A stretch of 64,000 nt of DNA, taken from the NCBI GenBank assembly GCA_963677345.2, contig CAXXLC010000023.1, positions 62,001 to 126,000 on the forward strand. Reading direction: 5' to 3'. Source of the DNA: Saccharicrinis sp963677345. Lineage in GTDB: Bacteria; Bacteroidota; Bacteroidia; Bacteroidales; Marinilabiliaceae. Shown here one piece after another: positions 28,503-36,439 of this stretch. Position numbers and translations under genes: made by a program. The notes under the pieces are model-generated. The model saw nothing but the letters and a program-made list of their open reading frames with translations, did no database searches and was not told the DNA's origin. Numbering within the stretch: position 1 is the stretch's first letter; every line of letters begins with the position of its first letter.

Positions 28503-29768
28503 ATGCATATCAAATACACCATTTTAGTGATATTTTTTGTACTGTTGGAGCAATTAACAAGTGCTCAATCATACGAAAATAAGATCTATAGCCATTCGAT
28601 AAAAACAGTTATGTGCCACAAAGAAGGATGGCCTCTATCCTACCCTATTATCTCTCTGAATTCTGATAATTTAATTGAACTAACGTTTGATGATTTAGCA
28701 GACGATTCGAAAAATTATTATTACTCAATTATTCATTGCGACAGAAACTGGGAAACATCAAACATCACCGAACAGGAATATATGACCGGTATTAATCAAA
28801 ACCCGATTCTTGATTTTCAGTATTCGTTTAATACTACCATCAATTACGTTCATTATAGCCTGAAAATCCCAAACGAAGATATCAGTTTAAACTACAGCGG
28901 TAATTATATCATCAAGGTGTACGAAGATTTTAACAGCGACCAACCGGTACTGACTCAAAAATTTATGATTGTTGAGCAGCAGGTATTGGTTAAGCCTGAA
29001 ATAAGGTATACGATGAACGCTGCTGTTTTAAGAGAACAACAAGATATCAACTTTACCATTAACACTAACAACTTTAACATATCGAATCCTCTGGAGGAAA
29101 TAAAAGTAAGTATAATTCAAAATCACCGGACAGACAATATCATCACCGATATTAAACCTCAGTTTATCAGACCCGGACAACTGGTATATAACTACAACAG
29201 AGAGCTGGTTTTTGAGGGAGGTAATGAATTCAGGTGGCTCGACCTGAGAACCTACGATTTTAAAGTGGAAGGTATTTATGATATTCAATTTCACGACCCC
29301 TTTTATCATTTAGATTTACAACCAGCCACCCCACGTAACAATAAGAGTTACTTTTTTCAGAATGACTTTAATGGTCAGTATGTTATTGAAACCAGAGACA
29401 ATAAACAGCCCGATACTGAGGCGGAGTATGTAATGGTTCATTTTTATTTCCCCAGAAACGAGCCCTATCCCGGTGGAAACATTTATATACTTGGCGGTTT
29501 AAGCAACTGGAAACTTGATGAAAGCAACATGATGCGATACAATCCTGATTTTAAGCGCTACGAAAAAACTCTATTGCTAAAACAAGGTTTTTATAATTAT
29601 TTATATGCTTTTAAAACCAAGCAAACAGACAAAGCCACGGTGGGATTTATAGAAGGCTCATATAGTCAGACCGAAAATGATTACTTGTTTTTAGTATACT
29701 ACAGAAACATCAGCGATAAATATGACCGGTTAATTGGTGCCGCACAACAAAATTCTGTTAAGCCATAG
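28503..29768 (+). CDS. Type IX secretion system Plug protein (DUF5103)
   Basis: 421 aa with a signal peptide (MHIKYTILVIFFVLLEQLTSAQ). The sequence follows DUF5103: KTVMCHKEGWPLSYPIISL, LTFDDLADDSKNYYYSIIHCDRNW, YMTGINQNPILDFQYSFNTTINYVHY in separate blocks, FMIVEQQV, IKPQFIRPGQLVYNY, NEFRWLDLRTYDFKVEGI, and a C-terminal beta-sandwich with VHFYFPRNEPYPGGNIYILG. DUF5103 proteins are known as Plug, which seals the periplasmic side of the SprA (Sov) outer-membrane translocon. Divergent from nqrA. The rest of the T9SS machinery is not in this window. Confidence 0.85.
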   Translation: MHIKYTILVIFFVLLEQLTSAQSYENKIYSHSIKTVMCHKEGWPLSYPIISLNSDNLIELTFDDLADDSKNYYYSIIHCDRNWETSNITEQEYMTGINQNPILDFQYSFNTTINYVHYSLKIPNEDISLNYSGNYIIKVYEDFNSDQPVLTQKFMIVEQQVLVKPEIRYTMNAAVLREQQDINFTINTNNFNISNPLEEIKVSIIQNHRTDNIITDIKPQFIRPGQLVYNYNRELVFEGGNEFRWLDLRTYDFKVEGIYDIQFHDPFYHLDLQPATPRNNKSYFFQNDFNGQYVIETRDNKQPDTEAEYVMVHFYFPRNEPYPGGNIYILGGLSNWKLDESNMMRYNPDFKRYEKTLLLKQGFYNYLYAFKTKQTDKATVGFIEGSYSQTENDYLFLVYYRNISDKYDRLIGAAQQNSVKP

Positions 29769-29806
29769 CACGGATTGCACTGTGATAACGATGAGAAGTG
29801 AGAGGT

Positions 29807-29862
29807 TAATAGTTCTTAGTTCCTAGTTCTTAGTTCTTAGCTCTTAGTTCTTAGCTCTTAGC
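29807..29862 (+). repeat. Heptanucleotide tandem array (8 units)
   Basis: Eight exact-length 7-bp units, mostly TCTTAGT / TCTTAGC with TCCTAGT and TAATAGT variants; TAG stays at a fixed phase. It opens the gene-free stretch 29769-30409, which also holds hairpins, a second heptad array and a terminator. Confidence 0.85.
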
Positions 29863-29863
29863 C

Positions 29864-29900
29864 CAACAAGGACATAGCGAGACGCTATGCCTAACAATGG
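29864..29900 (+). repeat. 37-bp direct repeat with CATAGCG-AGA-CGCTATG hairpin, copy 1
   Basis: A block from CCAACAAGGACATAGCG to TAACAATGG follows heptad array 1 and recurs at 30290-30326 after heptad array 2. Its centre (29873-29889) is a perfect 7-bp stem with a 3-nt AGA loop. Confidence 0.8.
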
Positions 29901-29915
29901 GGCTTAAAAGAAATC

Positions 29916-30117
29916 GGGCTGAAAGCCCAGATCAATTCAGCCCAAGGCAAGGCCTTGGGGATATTATACGTCATGCAATCAGCGTCCTGTAAGGACAGCT
30001 CAAAAATGTTGGTGTTTATTGAGTTGTCCTTTCAGGACGCTGATTATTTTTTTCAATCAAAAACCCAATGCGTCACTACGTTTTGCATTGGGCTGAAATG
30101 AGTTGCCCCTTCAGGGC
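29916..30117. repeat. Cluster of short inverted repeats with 3-nt loops
   Basis: Hairpins in order: GGGCT-GAA-AGCCC (29916-29928), CCCAAGGC-AAG-GCCTTGGG (29941-29959), GTCCT-GTA-AGGAC (29984-29996), GTCCT-TTC-AGGAC (30026-30038), CCCAATGC with GCATTGGG (30064-30092, long loop) and a GCCC/GGGC hairpin (30105-30117). The third and fourth also pair with each other across 29978-30044 as one long imperfect inverted repeat (AATCAGCGTCCT with AGGACGCTGATT). REP-like in form; no transposase is near. Confidence 0.75.
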
Positions 30118-30155
30118 GTGTATTAATATGTAAAACTTTTGTTATCATCATCAGC

Positions 30156-30288
30156 TCTTAGTTCTTAGTTCTTAGCTCTTAGCTCGTAGGTCATAGGTCG
30201 TAGGACGTAGGACGTAGGTCGTAGGTCATAGGACGTAGGTCACAGCACTTAGCTCTTAGCACTTAGCTCTTAGCTGTTAGCTCTTAGC
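30156..30288 (+). repeat. Heptanucleotide tandem array (19 units)
   Basis: Nineteen consecutive 7-bp units with no phase break: TCTTAGT/TCTTAGC at the ends and TCGTAGG, TCATAGG, ACGTAGG in the middle. Consensus NCNTAGN. The regional order of variants suggests expansion of local sub-types. Confidence 0.88.
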
Positions 30289-30289
30289 T

Positions 30290-30326
30290 CCAACAAGGAC
30301 ATAGCGAGACGCTATGCCTAACAATG
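30290..30326 (+). repeat. 37-bp direct repeat with CATAGCG-AGA-CGCTATG hairpin, copy 2
   Basis: Near-identical to 29864-29900, again directly after a heptad array; hairpin at 30300-30316. The pairing of array plus this block twice suggests one composite element. Confidence 0.8.
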
Positions 30327-30344
30327 GAGTTAGAGGGGGCTTGT

Positions 30345-30385
30345 AAAAAAACCAGGGCCTTGAGCACATTTGCCCAAAGCCCCGG
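30345..30385 (-). terminator. Rho-independent terminator of the DUF6261 gene
   Basis: Minus strand forms a 14-bp stem (CCGGGGCTTTGGGC with GCTCAAGGCCCTGG, three wobble pairs), 6-nt loop, then seven T. It lies 25 bp after the stop at 30410. Confidence 0.85.
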
Positions 30386-30409
30386 CCACTAGGTTCCCAT
30401 TCAAATATT

Positions 30410-31135
30410 TTATTCTGTAATGATATCTTCAGACACTACAGATTTAGATCTTTTTTTAACATTCAGGTTATTGGTAGCAATAATTTGAGATATCACCTGT
30501 GCAAATTCGCCATAAACATCCTTATTTACAGCTACCATACCGTTTAAATAAGGTATTAACACCCCATTAATCACCTGTATCGCTTCCTTTTTTATATCCG
30601 AAGCCGTATCTTTTTCAACACCTTTGGCTTTTTCCTTTTCAAATTCGAGGTAAGAAGTTTCAAAATCGTTTTGTGACGACTTAATATTTTCAATACACTC
30701 GGCCGCTCCTGATAAAAGATTTATATTTTCAACAATTTCCGGCTTACTTAGCTCAACCAATAAAGAGTTTATTAACGAAGTTTCTATTCCATAACTCTTT
30801 GATATCATTTCAAGACCGTAATTATTAAAAACACTTTGCACCTTATTGGCGGCATTTTTAATTTCCTCATCCGGATGGTGCACCAAACCGTTAATTAAAT
30901 AAAAGAAAATACGAATATCTTCATCCCGGGCATGATCCTTATCCTCTAACTCAGATTCACTTTTAATTCGTTTTACAGCTTCATTAAGTTTAACCGAAAG
31001 TAATTTTAACCTGGAATTAATTGCATCTAAATACGTATCTTTTTTAAGGTTTGAACTTTCAAATGCCGGTATTATTCGAGAACAAACAGCATCGATTTCA
31101 GTGGTTCGGCTATGTGCGATAATCTTTGCGATCAT
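30410..31135 (-). CDS. DUF6261-like protein
   Basis: 241 aa, all-helical, soluble, no catalytic motif seen. Pattern: AHSRTTEIDAVCSRIIPAFE at the start, DIRIFFYLINGLVHHPDEEI near residue 75, a central VQSVFNNYGLEMISKSYGIE segment, then a C-terminal Lys-rich end (NVKKRSKSV). This resembles the Bacteroidota DUF6261 family; role unknown. Its upstream region (31136-31618) carries a striking array of near-palindromes, and a strong terminator follows, so it is a single-gene unit. The family call is from memory of pattern only. Confidence 0.65.
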   Translation of the reverse strand: MIAKIIAHSRTTEIDAVCSRIIPAFESSNLKKDTYLDAINSRLKLLSVKLNEAVKRIKSESELEDKDHARDEDIRIFFYLINGLVHHPDEEIKNAANKVQSVFNNYGLEMISKSYGIETSLINSLLVELSKPEIVENINLLSGAAECIENIKSSQNDFETSYLEFEKEKAKGVEKDTASDIKKEAIQVINGVLIPYLNGMVAVNKDVYGEFAQVISQIIATNNLNVKKRSKSVVSEDIITE

Positions 31136-31331
31136 AGTAAAAAGGAGATTTTAAGATTTAAAAATTAGTTAGCTTTTTGATAACGAATCACAATATACGT
31201 TAATCATCATTAATATTTAACACTCGCAACATGTTTAAAAACATACAAATAACTATTGACATTTACACATCCCTGTTCAATATTAACATTACAGAAGTTA
31301 AACAGAATAAAAAAAACAATAAAAAATCCCA

Positions 31332-31552
31332 TGCAGATATCTGCAAACGGTAAAAAAACGAAAAAATGTCTTTTGCAGGTTTGTGCAAAGCTCAAAAAAT
31401 GAAAAAGATGGTCATGCAGATATCTGCAAACGTAAAAAAAACAAAAAGATGGCCGTGCAGATATCTGCAAACGTCAACTTTTTAAAAAAATGGGTTTTGC
31501 AGGTTTGTGCAAAGCTTAAAAAATCAAAAAGACGGCCATGCAGGTTTGTGCA
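31332..31552. repeat. Six 14-bp near-palindromes at 41-42 bp period
   Basis: TGCAGATATCTGCA (a perfect palindrome) occurs at 31332, 31415 and 31456; the variant TGCAGGTTTGTGCA occurs at 31374, 31498 and 31539. Start-to-start distances are 42, 41, 41, 42 and 41 bp. Flanks are partly conserved (CAAACG or CAAAGC after; A-rich runs with GAAAAAGA/GGCC between). The array lies in the 483-bp gap between the LytTR regulator gene end and the DUF6261 gene start, which is transcribed away from it. The rest of the gap is AT-rich without a gene. Confidence 0.92.
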
Positions 31553-31618
31553 CGGGATTTTTAAAGCAAGGTTAATGACAACAGGCCTTGAAACTTAATT
31601 TTTAACTTGTAGTGCAGC

Positions 31619-32350
31619 TTAATCATGAAAGCGTTCAAGCAAGAGGCTTTTCAAGACTTTACTAACCTGAACATTCCATTTCCCTACCTTAACAATATTT
31701 CCGGTTATCTCGGTAATTTTATCCACATTTACAATATAAGATCTGTGCACACGCATAAATTTACTTTCAGGAAGTTCTTCTTCGAGTTTTTTTAAGGAGT
31801 AAAGACTTACAATTTTTTCATCCTCTTTTTGAAAGGTAACGTATTCAAGTGCCCCTTCAATAAAATAAATATCGCTATGAAAAATTTTAACCAGCTTGCG
31901 ATCCGATTTAATAATAATATAATCTTTATCCCTCTCTTGCAAACTCTCATCCCACAGTAAAGCTTTCTTTTTTGTTTCTATCGCTTCAATAGCTTTACGG
32001 GTAGCATTTAAAAACCTTAAAAAGTTTGTTGGCTTAACAAGGTATTCAAAAGCATTTATTTCAAAACATTCAACGGCATATTGTGAGTAGGCAGTCACAA
32101 AAATAACCAGTGGTTTATGATCGGGAAGCAAATTTTTAATAAAATCTATGCCCGAAATATCATTCATTTCAATATCAATATAAATGATATCAACTTTTTG
32201 TTTTGTCAATGTTTCCATGGCATCTACCGGGTCGGCAAATGTACCCAAAAGCTTTAGCTGAGGTATTTTGCTTACATATTCAACCAATAGCTTTCGAGCC
32301 AGAAACTCATCATCAATAATAATACACTTACATTTTTCTGCCTGATTCAT
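31619..32350 (-). CDS. LytTR-type response regulator
   Basis: 243 aa. Receiver domain residues 6-125 with acidic pair DDE (13-15), phospho-acceptor D59 in IIYIDIEM, and the T/K positions FVTAYSQYA and EYLVKPTNF. LytTR DNA-binding domain residues 145-240: DYIIIKSDRKLVKI, IYFIEGALEYVTFQ, then FMRVHRSYIVNVDKIT. Controls transcription after phosphorylation by the cognate kinase, whose gene overlaps it by 23 bp upstream. Target unknown. The palindrome array lies just beyond its stop. Confidence 0.93.
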   Translation of the reverse strand: MNQAEKCKCIIIDDEFLARKLLVEYVSKIPQLKLLGTFADPVDAMETLTKQKVDIIYIDIEMNDISGIDFIKNLLPDHKPLVIFVTAYSQYAVECFEINAFEYLVKPTNFLRFLNATRKAIEAIETKKKALLWDESLQERDKDYIIIKSDRKLVKIFHSDIYFIEGALEYVTFQKEDEKIVSLYSLKKLEEELPESKFMRVHRSYIVNVDKITEITGNIVKVGKWNVQVSKVLKSLLLERFHD

Positions 32351-33371
32351 TTATAAATATGTTAAGATTTACAATATACAAGTCGCTGGTTTTTTCGGTA
32401 AGAAATTCATAGGAGTCAGGGTAAATAATATTAAGTCTGTTCATCACATTTTTTATACCGATACCATAATGGCTGTTCTTTTTGGTAAAGGCTTCATGAA
32501 TATCTTTATTGGTATTGATTATTTTAAACGAGAGTTTATGCTTGTTCTGAATTAAAAAGATATCGATAAAATTAGAAGGGTCTCTTTCTACACCTCCATA
32601 TTTAAAAGCATTTTCGATAAAAGGAATAAGTATCATGGGAGCGATTAAAAAACCTTCATTATCTATCGTATATTTAAAACTGATACACTGCTCAAACTCT
32701 GTTTTCAGCTGTTGAAATTCGATGTAATTATTGATGTATTCAATTTCTTTAATAAGGGATATATACTCCGATTCGCAATCGTACAACACAAAACGCAACA
32801 TATCCGACAGCTTATCGATTTTATTGGGAGTGGATTTATCGCCCATATACGACATCGTATATATATTATTCAGCGCATTAAACAAAAAATGAGGATTAAT
32901 TTGTGATTTAAGTAACTGCAAATTATTCTCGATATTTATTCGCTTTAATGTTTCAATTTCTTTTTCATTGCGTTTTTCTTTTTCTAAAAGATACTGGTTC
33001 ACAGCAGCCCATAAAGCAATTAAGGCCAGCGCAACATGAAACAAGGCTCCAAAAATAATGTTTGGAGGAGGGAGCAATTCGCGATGTTGAAACGACCTTG
33101 GAGGCGTAATGATAATTTCGCCTAACAAAATCATTATAACAACCAGCAGAACAAAAAGAACAATATTAACACTAAAAAAAACAGGCTTCTTATCTTCATA
33201 AAACCTGGGTATAACATAATGCCTGTTAACCATATACACTATAAACTGAAGCAGGGTTAACGACAGTGGAACATAAATATTGAATTCGTTATTATTTATG
33301 CCTACACTATAATAGGTAACGAATACAACAATCCATATAATAAAGGCATTTACTTTACGGGTACTAATCAT
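32328..33371 (-). CDS. LytS/YehU-type sensor histidine kinase
   Basis: 347 aa. Four hydrophobic helices (residues 8-26, 33-50, 64-86, 105-125) form the sensor; no extracytoplasmic domain of size. The His_kinase motif LLKSQINPHFLFNALNNIY carries H161. The ATPase part shows LIPFIENAFKYGG (N-box) and GIGIKNVMNRL (G-box). It phosphorylates the LytTR regulator encoded next. Short linker coiled coil at residues 128-150. Confidence 0.92.
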   Translation of the reverse strand: MISTRKVNAFIIWIVVFVTYYSVGINNNEFNIYVPLSLTLLQFIVYMVNRHYVIPRFYEDKKPVFFSVNIVLFVLLVVIMILLGEIIITPPRSFQHRELLPPPNIIFGALFHVALALIALWAAVNQYLLEKEKRNEKEIETLKRINIENNLQLLKSQINPHFLFNALNNIYTMSYMGDKSTPNKIDKLSDMLRFVLYDCESEYISLIKEIEYINNYIEFQQLKTEFEQCISFKYTIDNEGFLIAPMILIPFIENAFKYGGVERDPSNFIDIFLIQNKHKLSFKIINTNKDIHEAFTKKNSHYGIGIKNVMNRLNIIYPDSYEFLTEKTSDLYIVNLNIFINESGRKM

Positions 33372-33400
33372 TTTTACTGTTTGAAGATATTTTACGGAAG

Positions 33401-33408
33401 CAAAAATA
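33401..33408 (-). promoter_or_regulatory. Candidate -7 box for the LytS/LytTR operon
   Basis: Minus strand reads TATTTTTG (TAnnTTTG) 29 bp before the kinase ATG. A TTG lies upstream but nearer than the usual spacing. Confidence 0.4.
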
Positions 33409-33615
33409 CATCTACAACACCAATACGAACGACTATTTTTAATAATAATTACAAATTTACTAAACCCCGAAACGTGTAATTGAAGACAAACATCTTTTCA
33501 TTGAAGATTACCTGCCGATACTTGAAAAAAATTGTATTGCCTCTGGCTGAAATATACTTTAGTCGTGATATTGCCAGGTATGCAATAACAAAACACTTAA
33601 ATTTTTGATGAAACT

Positions 33616-34251
33616 ATGATAAATTCAATATCCTGGAAAAGTATAAAATATATAATAATAACAGCATATTTACTTTTGATGAGCACGCCCGGTAATGCAC
33701 AGCAAAACAACGATATTTTTGAAGGATATGTATTTAGCGAAGATTCGGTACCGGTAGAAGATGCTTACATCATCAATTACAGAAATATGAAAATTGTTAC
33801 CAGTGACAGTAATGGTTACTTTAAAACCCCTGTTAACCCTGGCGATTCTTTAATGATCAATCATATTTCATTAAGTCCTAAGGTAATTCATGCTAACCAC
33901 AATAGTGCTACCGACAACTTGTTTTATATCGATTTTAAAATATATACACTCAACACCTGTGTGATGCGTCAAGCTGCCGAAGGTGTTAATATGGAAAACT
34001 TTGAGCGCAATATTCAAAAAATATATAAGTCTATTGAAAAGCAAGGATTCAGACATGGTGATCCCAAACCAATGGCTAAAAACGACCTGCCTTTTGATTT
34101 AAGCCGATTAGGCACAGGGAACGCTTCGGTAAATTTACTAACGATTGCCCAAATGATACAACAGTCGAGAAGAAACCGATATTTAAAGGTGAAAACGAAA
34201 AAGAAAAAAGAAAAGAAAAAGAAAGTAAAAAAGAAGGATATGATAAATTAG
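33616..34251 (+). CDS. Exported carboxypeptidase-regulatory-like domain protein with poly-Lys tail
   Basis: 211 aa. Hydrophobic export signal to about residue 28 (LLLMSTPGNAQ). Residues 33-110 form a CarboxypepD_reg-like beta sandwich (FEGYVFSEDSVPVEDAYIIN, SDSNGYFKTPVNPGDSLMI), a domain common at the start of TonB-dependent proteins but here alone. The middle is helical (NFERNIQKIYKSIEKQGF). The last 20 residues are almost all Lys (KTKKKKEKKKKVKKK), which may bind LPS or nucleic acid. No family-level function. Confidence 0.75.
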   Translation: MINSISWKSIKYIIITAYLLLMSTPGNAQQNNDIFEGYVFSEDSVPVEDAYIINYRNMKIVTSDSNGYFKTPVNPGDSLMINHISLSPKVIHANHNSATDNLFYIDFKIYTLNTCVMRQAAEGVNMENFERNIQKIYKSIEKQGFRHGDPKPMAKNDLPFDLSRLGTGNASVNLLTIAQMIQQSRRNRYLKVKTKKKKEKKKKVKKKDMIN

Positions 34252-34494
34252 TTTAGTTATGTAACAACAGTTGGCAGAATTGTAAACCTGCGCAATGTTT
34301 TTGGGTCATCAAATTTCCGCTAATTACCACGAATTCTTTTGTCCTCAAATTTCACGAATGATCACGAATTATTTTAACAACGAATAAATGCTAATTACAA
34401 CTAATTATTAATTAACACGAATTATTATTTGCTGCGCAAATATTGCAACCTGAAATACTATGGACTAACACCTAAGTACTAGGAACTAGGAACT
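34252..34494. other. Gene-free stretch with degenerate repeats
   Basis: No gene seen. It holds CACGAATT-type short repeats (about 34330-34430), a divergent copy (about 34425-34490) of part of the block that follows at 34495, and a short heptad run (CCTAAGT, ACTAGGA, ACTAGGA) near 34471-34491. Confidence 0.55.
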
Positions 34495-34765
34495 AATAGA
34501 CGCTGACAGGTTTAATTTACAGCTTGCTTACAAAACGCTGTCAGGACTTTACTCGACGATTTAACAACTCAACAATAGTCATCAAATTATTTATTGCTAC
34601 GCAAATGTTGTAATCTGAAATACTGTAGCCTAACGCCTAAGGTCCAGGAACTAGGAACTAAGCACTAAGCACTGAGCACTGAGCTCTAAGCTCTAAGCTC
34701 TAAAATAGAAACAATACCACTCATGAGCACATATGCAGCAGCAAACCCGGACTTTCAACTTTCAA
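34495..34765 (+). repeat. Duplicated block of about 275 bp with heptad array, copy 1
   Basis: From TAATAGACGCTGACAGG to CTTTCAACTTTCAA. Contains a CTGACAG / CTGTCAG inverted pair, an AT-rich middle, twelve heptads of CTAAGNN type (34623-34706: CTAGGAA, CTAAGCA, CTGAGCA, CTAAGCT and so on), a unique 40-bp tail with CACTCATGAGCACATATGC, and CTTTCAA heptads. Second copy at 36440. Confidence 0.88.
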
Positions 34766-34799
34766 GAACAAGGTAAAGAAAAAGAAAAATTACAAGGAT

Positions 34800-35243
34800 A
34801 TGCAATTAAAAGACAATAATAATAACTATAAATACCGAACCATTTTTTTCGATCCTATTATACATCAACAAGCCACCATAACTAATACTGAACAATCTTA
34901 TAGCACCAGGTTTATTGTTCAGAAAAGGCATAAATATTACGTGATAAAAACAAAAGATATCGCATATTTTACATTTAAGGATAACATTTTACATATAGTA
35001 ACTTTTAATAAAACAAGGTATGTGATGGATAAAAATGTATCAGAGATTGAAAGAACACTTAACACCTCTGATTTTTTTCGCATAAACAGACAAACAATAA
35101 TAAACATTGAAGCCTTTGATTATTACGAAAACCATTTTAATTATAAGATATTACTACATTTCAAAGACAACATTTTAGATCCAATTTTAGCAGGCAGAGT
35201 TAAGAGTGCTCTATTTAAAAAATGGCTACAGGGAGAGTTTTAA
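34800..35243 (+). CDS. Stand-alone LytTR DNA-binding protein
   Basis: 147 aa with no receiver domain. After about 40 residues, the LytTR domain spans residues 45-145: FIVQKRHKYYVIKTKDIAYF, DNILHIVTFNKTRYVMDKNV, FFRINRQTIINIEAFDYYEN, DPILAGRVKSALFKKWL. It should bind DNA as a dimer. It lies 38 bp before a gene for a membrane protein that may be its signal input (inference). The start at 34800 follows directly after repeat copy 1. Confidence 0.88.
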   Translation: MQLKDNNNNYKYRTIFFDPIIHQQATITNTEQSYSTRFIVQKRHKYYVIKTKDIAYFTFKDNILHIVTFNKTRYVMDKNVSEIERTLNTSDFFRINRQTIINIEAFDYYENHFNYKILLHFKDNILDPILAGRVKSALFKKWLQGEF

Positions 35244-35281
35244 AAAAAAGCATTAAATCAAATTGAAAATTACTAACATAT

Positions 35282-35737
35282 ATGAAATACAAAAATAGTA
35301 AATGGCTCAAGCAAGTTATATCATCTTCTGTTTTTTCTAAGTTCTATTTTCCACAGTTAACAATCATTATTATAGCAATTATATTGCTTATAATTTTAGC
35401 TTTAAGTAAATGGCTTCAACTACCTGTTACGTTTAAACCCTACAACTATATCGTAGTTGATATTAAAGTGTACGATCAGTACAACAAAAGTTTAAAAACA
35501 GAATTCTTTGATGAATTAAGATATATGATAGACAAGAGCAATGCATCATCACAAATACAAATAGATTCTACAGCAACATCAGTGGTTATATATCAACGAG
35601 ACCGGTCATATGCTGATTTTACGGACTTATGCATTCATTTAAACGATCAGACTTTAAATAAGATGCGAACAACAAAAAGCGGTTCAAGGAATATTTCAAG
35701 TTCTTTATATGTATATCAATTTGCTAACTACTATTAG
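35282..35737 (+). CDS. Single-pass membrane protein, partner of LytTR protein
   Basis: 151 aa, not recognised. Basic N-terminus, one strong membrane helix (about residues 25-46: LTIIIIAIILLIILALSKWL), then about 100 residues outside or inside the cell with alternating beta/alpha pattern (YIVVDIKVYDQYNKS, ELRYMIDKSNASS). LytTR regulators without receivers are often paired with membrane proteins that sequester them; the arrangement here would fit, but there is no direct sign. Confidence 0.65.
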   Translation: MKYKNSKWLKQVISSSVFSKFYFPQLTIIIIAIILLIILALSKWLQLPVTFKPYNYIVVDIKVYDQYNKSLKTEFFDELRYMIDKSNASSQIQIDSTATSVVIYQRDRSYADFTDLCIHLNDQTLNKMRTTKSGSRNISSSLYVYQFANYY

Positions 35738-35845
35738 AAGCTAGAAGTAAAAAGGAGTCTTCTGGCAACAGTCTGCTGTTTGCTGGGATCAGTTGGCAGC
35801 TTCAGTTGGCATCTTTGTAAACCTGCGCCAACCTATAGCAGCAAA

Positions 35846-36155
35846 TCAAACTTTCAGAAACTCCAACAATTTTCTGGAGTCTTGCCGGTTATCCCATAAT
35901 CCTGTAATGATAACTTTTTCATGATCAATTTTATATAAGATACTATAATGTCCCATGATAATAGATCTTGTGTCCTGATAATTAGTTTTTTTTACCCATC
36001 TCTGGTTGAAATCTAAGTTGGGAAACTCTTTTTCTTATTTGAAGATTAAGCTTTTTTGAATAAGAATTGTTCTTATTTCTTTTATTCCAAAAATCAAAAA
36101 TATGATCTCGTTGTTTAATGGCTGTTAAAGTCCAAAAAATCTTTAATCCATCCAT
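35846..36155 (-). pseudogene. RelE/ParE-family toxin, frameshift in an A8 run
   Basis: Start ATG 36155 overlaps the antitoxin's last codons, the usual coupling of such pairs. First part: MDGLKIFWTLTAIKQRDHI, then FWNKRNKNNSYSKKLNLQI and RFQPEMGKKN, then a stop; one base shift in the eight-A run (near 35985-35993) restores SIIMGHYSILYKI and ITGLWDNRQDSRKLLEF, the standard ParE C-terminus. 310 bp equals 103 codons plus one. Either a sequence error or a true silencing event of the toxin; slippage at A8 is possible. Confidence 0.78.
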
Positions 36156-36382
36156 TTCGAATCTGCCTTATTTAAGTCATCATCAGATAAAAGATTACCA
36201 CTATTAATATCTTCCTCACTCATCAACAACATTTCTATTTGATTAGAATCAAGGTTGAGCTTTTTAACTTGCTGAGTTGAATCAAAAATATTATCAATAG
36301 CAATGAGTAATTGCTCGTTGTCGCTAATCATAATACGATCAATCAACCGGTTTCTTATGATATCTATAGACTTCATAGTCAT
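36143..36382 (-). CDS. Antitoxin of a RelE/ParE-type pair
   Basis: 79 aa, acidic, helical (KSIDIIRNRLIDRIMISDNEQL, then EMLLMSEEDINSGNLLSDDDLN). Small size, the acidic C-terminal toxin-wrapping segment and a 13-bp overlap with a ParE-like gene identify it as antitoxin. No clear DNA-binding motif. Confidence 0.78.
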   Translation of the reverse strand: MTMKSIDIIRNRLIDRIMISDNEQLLIAIDNIFDSTQQVKKLNLDSNQIEMLLMSEEDINSGNLLSDDDLNKADSKWMD

Positions 36383-36439
36383 TTTTTATTTCAAAAGTCG
36401 TCAATTTTAGCTAGTTTGCCAAAACCCGCTTAGAGTTTT

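Noticed and set aside
29769..30409. Insertion sequence or attachment site
   Set aside because: No transposase or integrase gene and no paired terminal repeats with target duplication; only heptads and hairpins.
31332..31552. CRISPR-like array
   Set aside because: Repeats are only about 14 bp and of two types, the spacers are A-rich and alike, and no cas gene is present.
31210..31598. Reading frames on both strands across the palindrome array (86 and 71 codons)
   Set aside because: The translations are low-complexity products of the repeats (Phe/Cys-rich on one side, Lys-rich on the other) and overlap each other.
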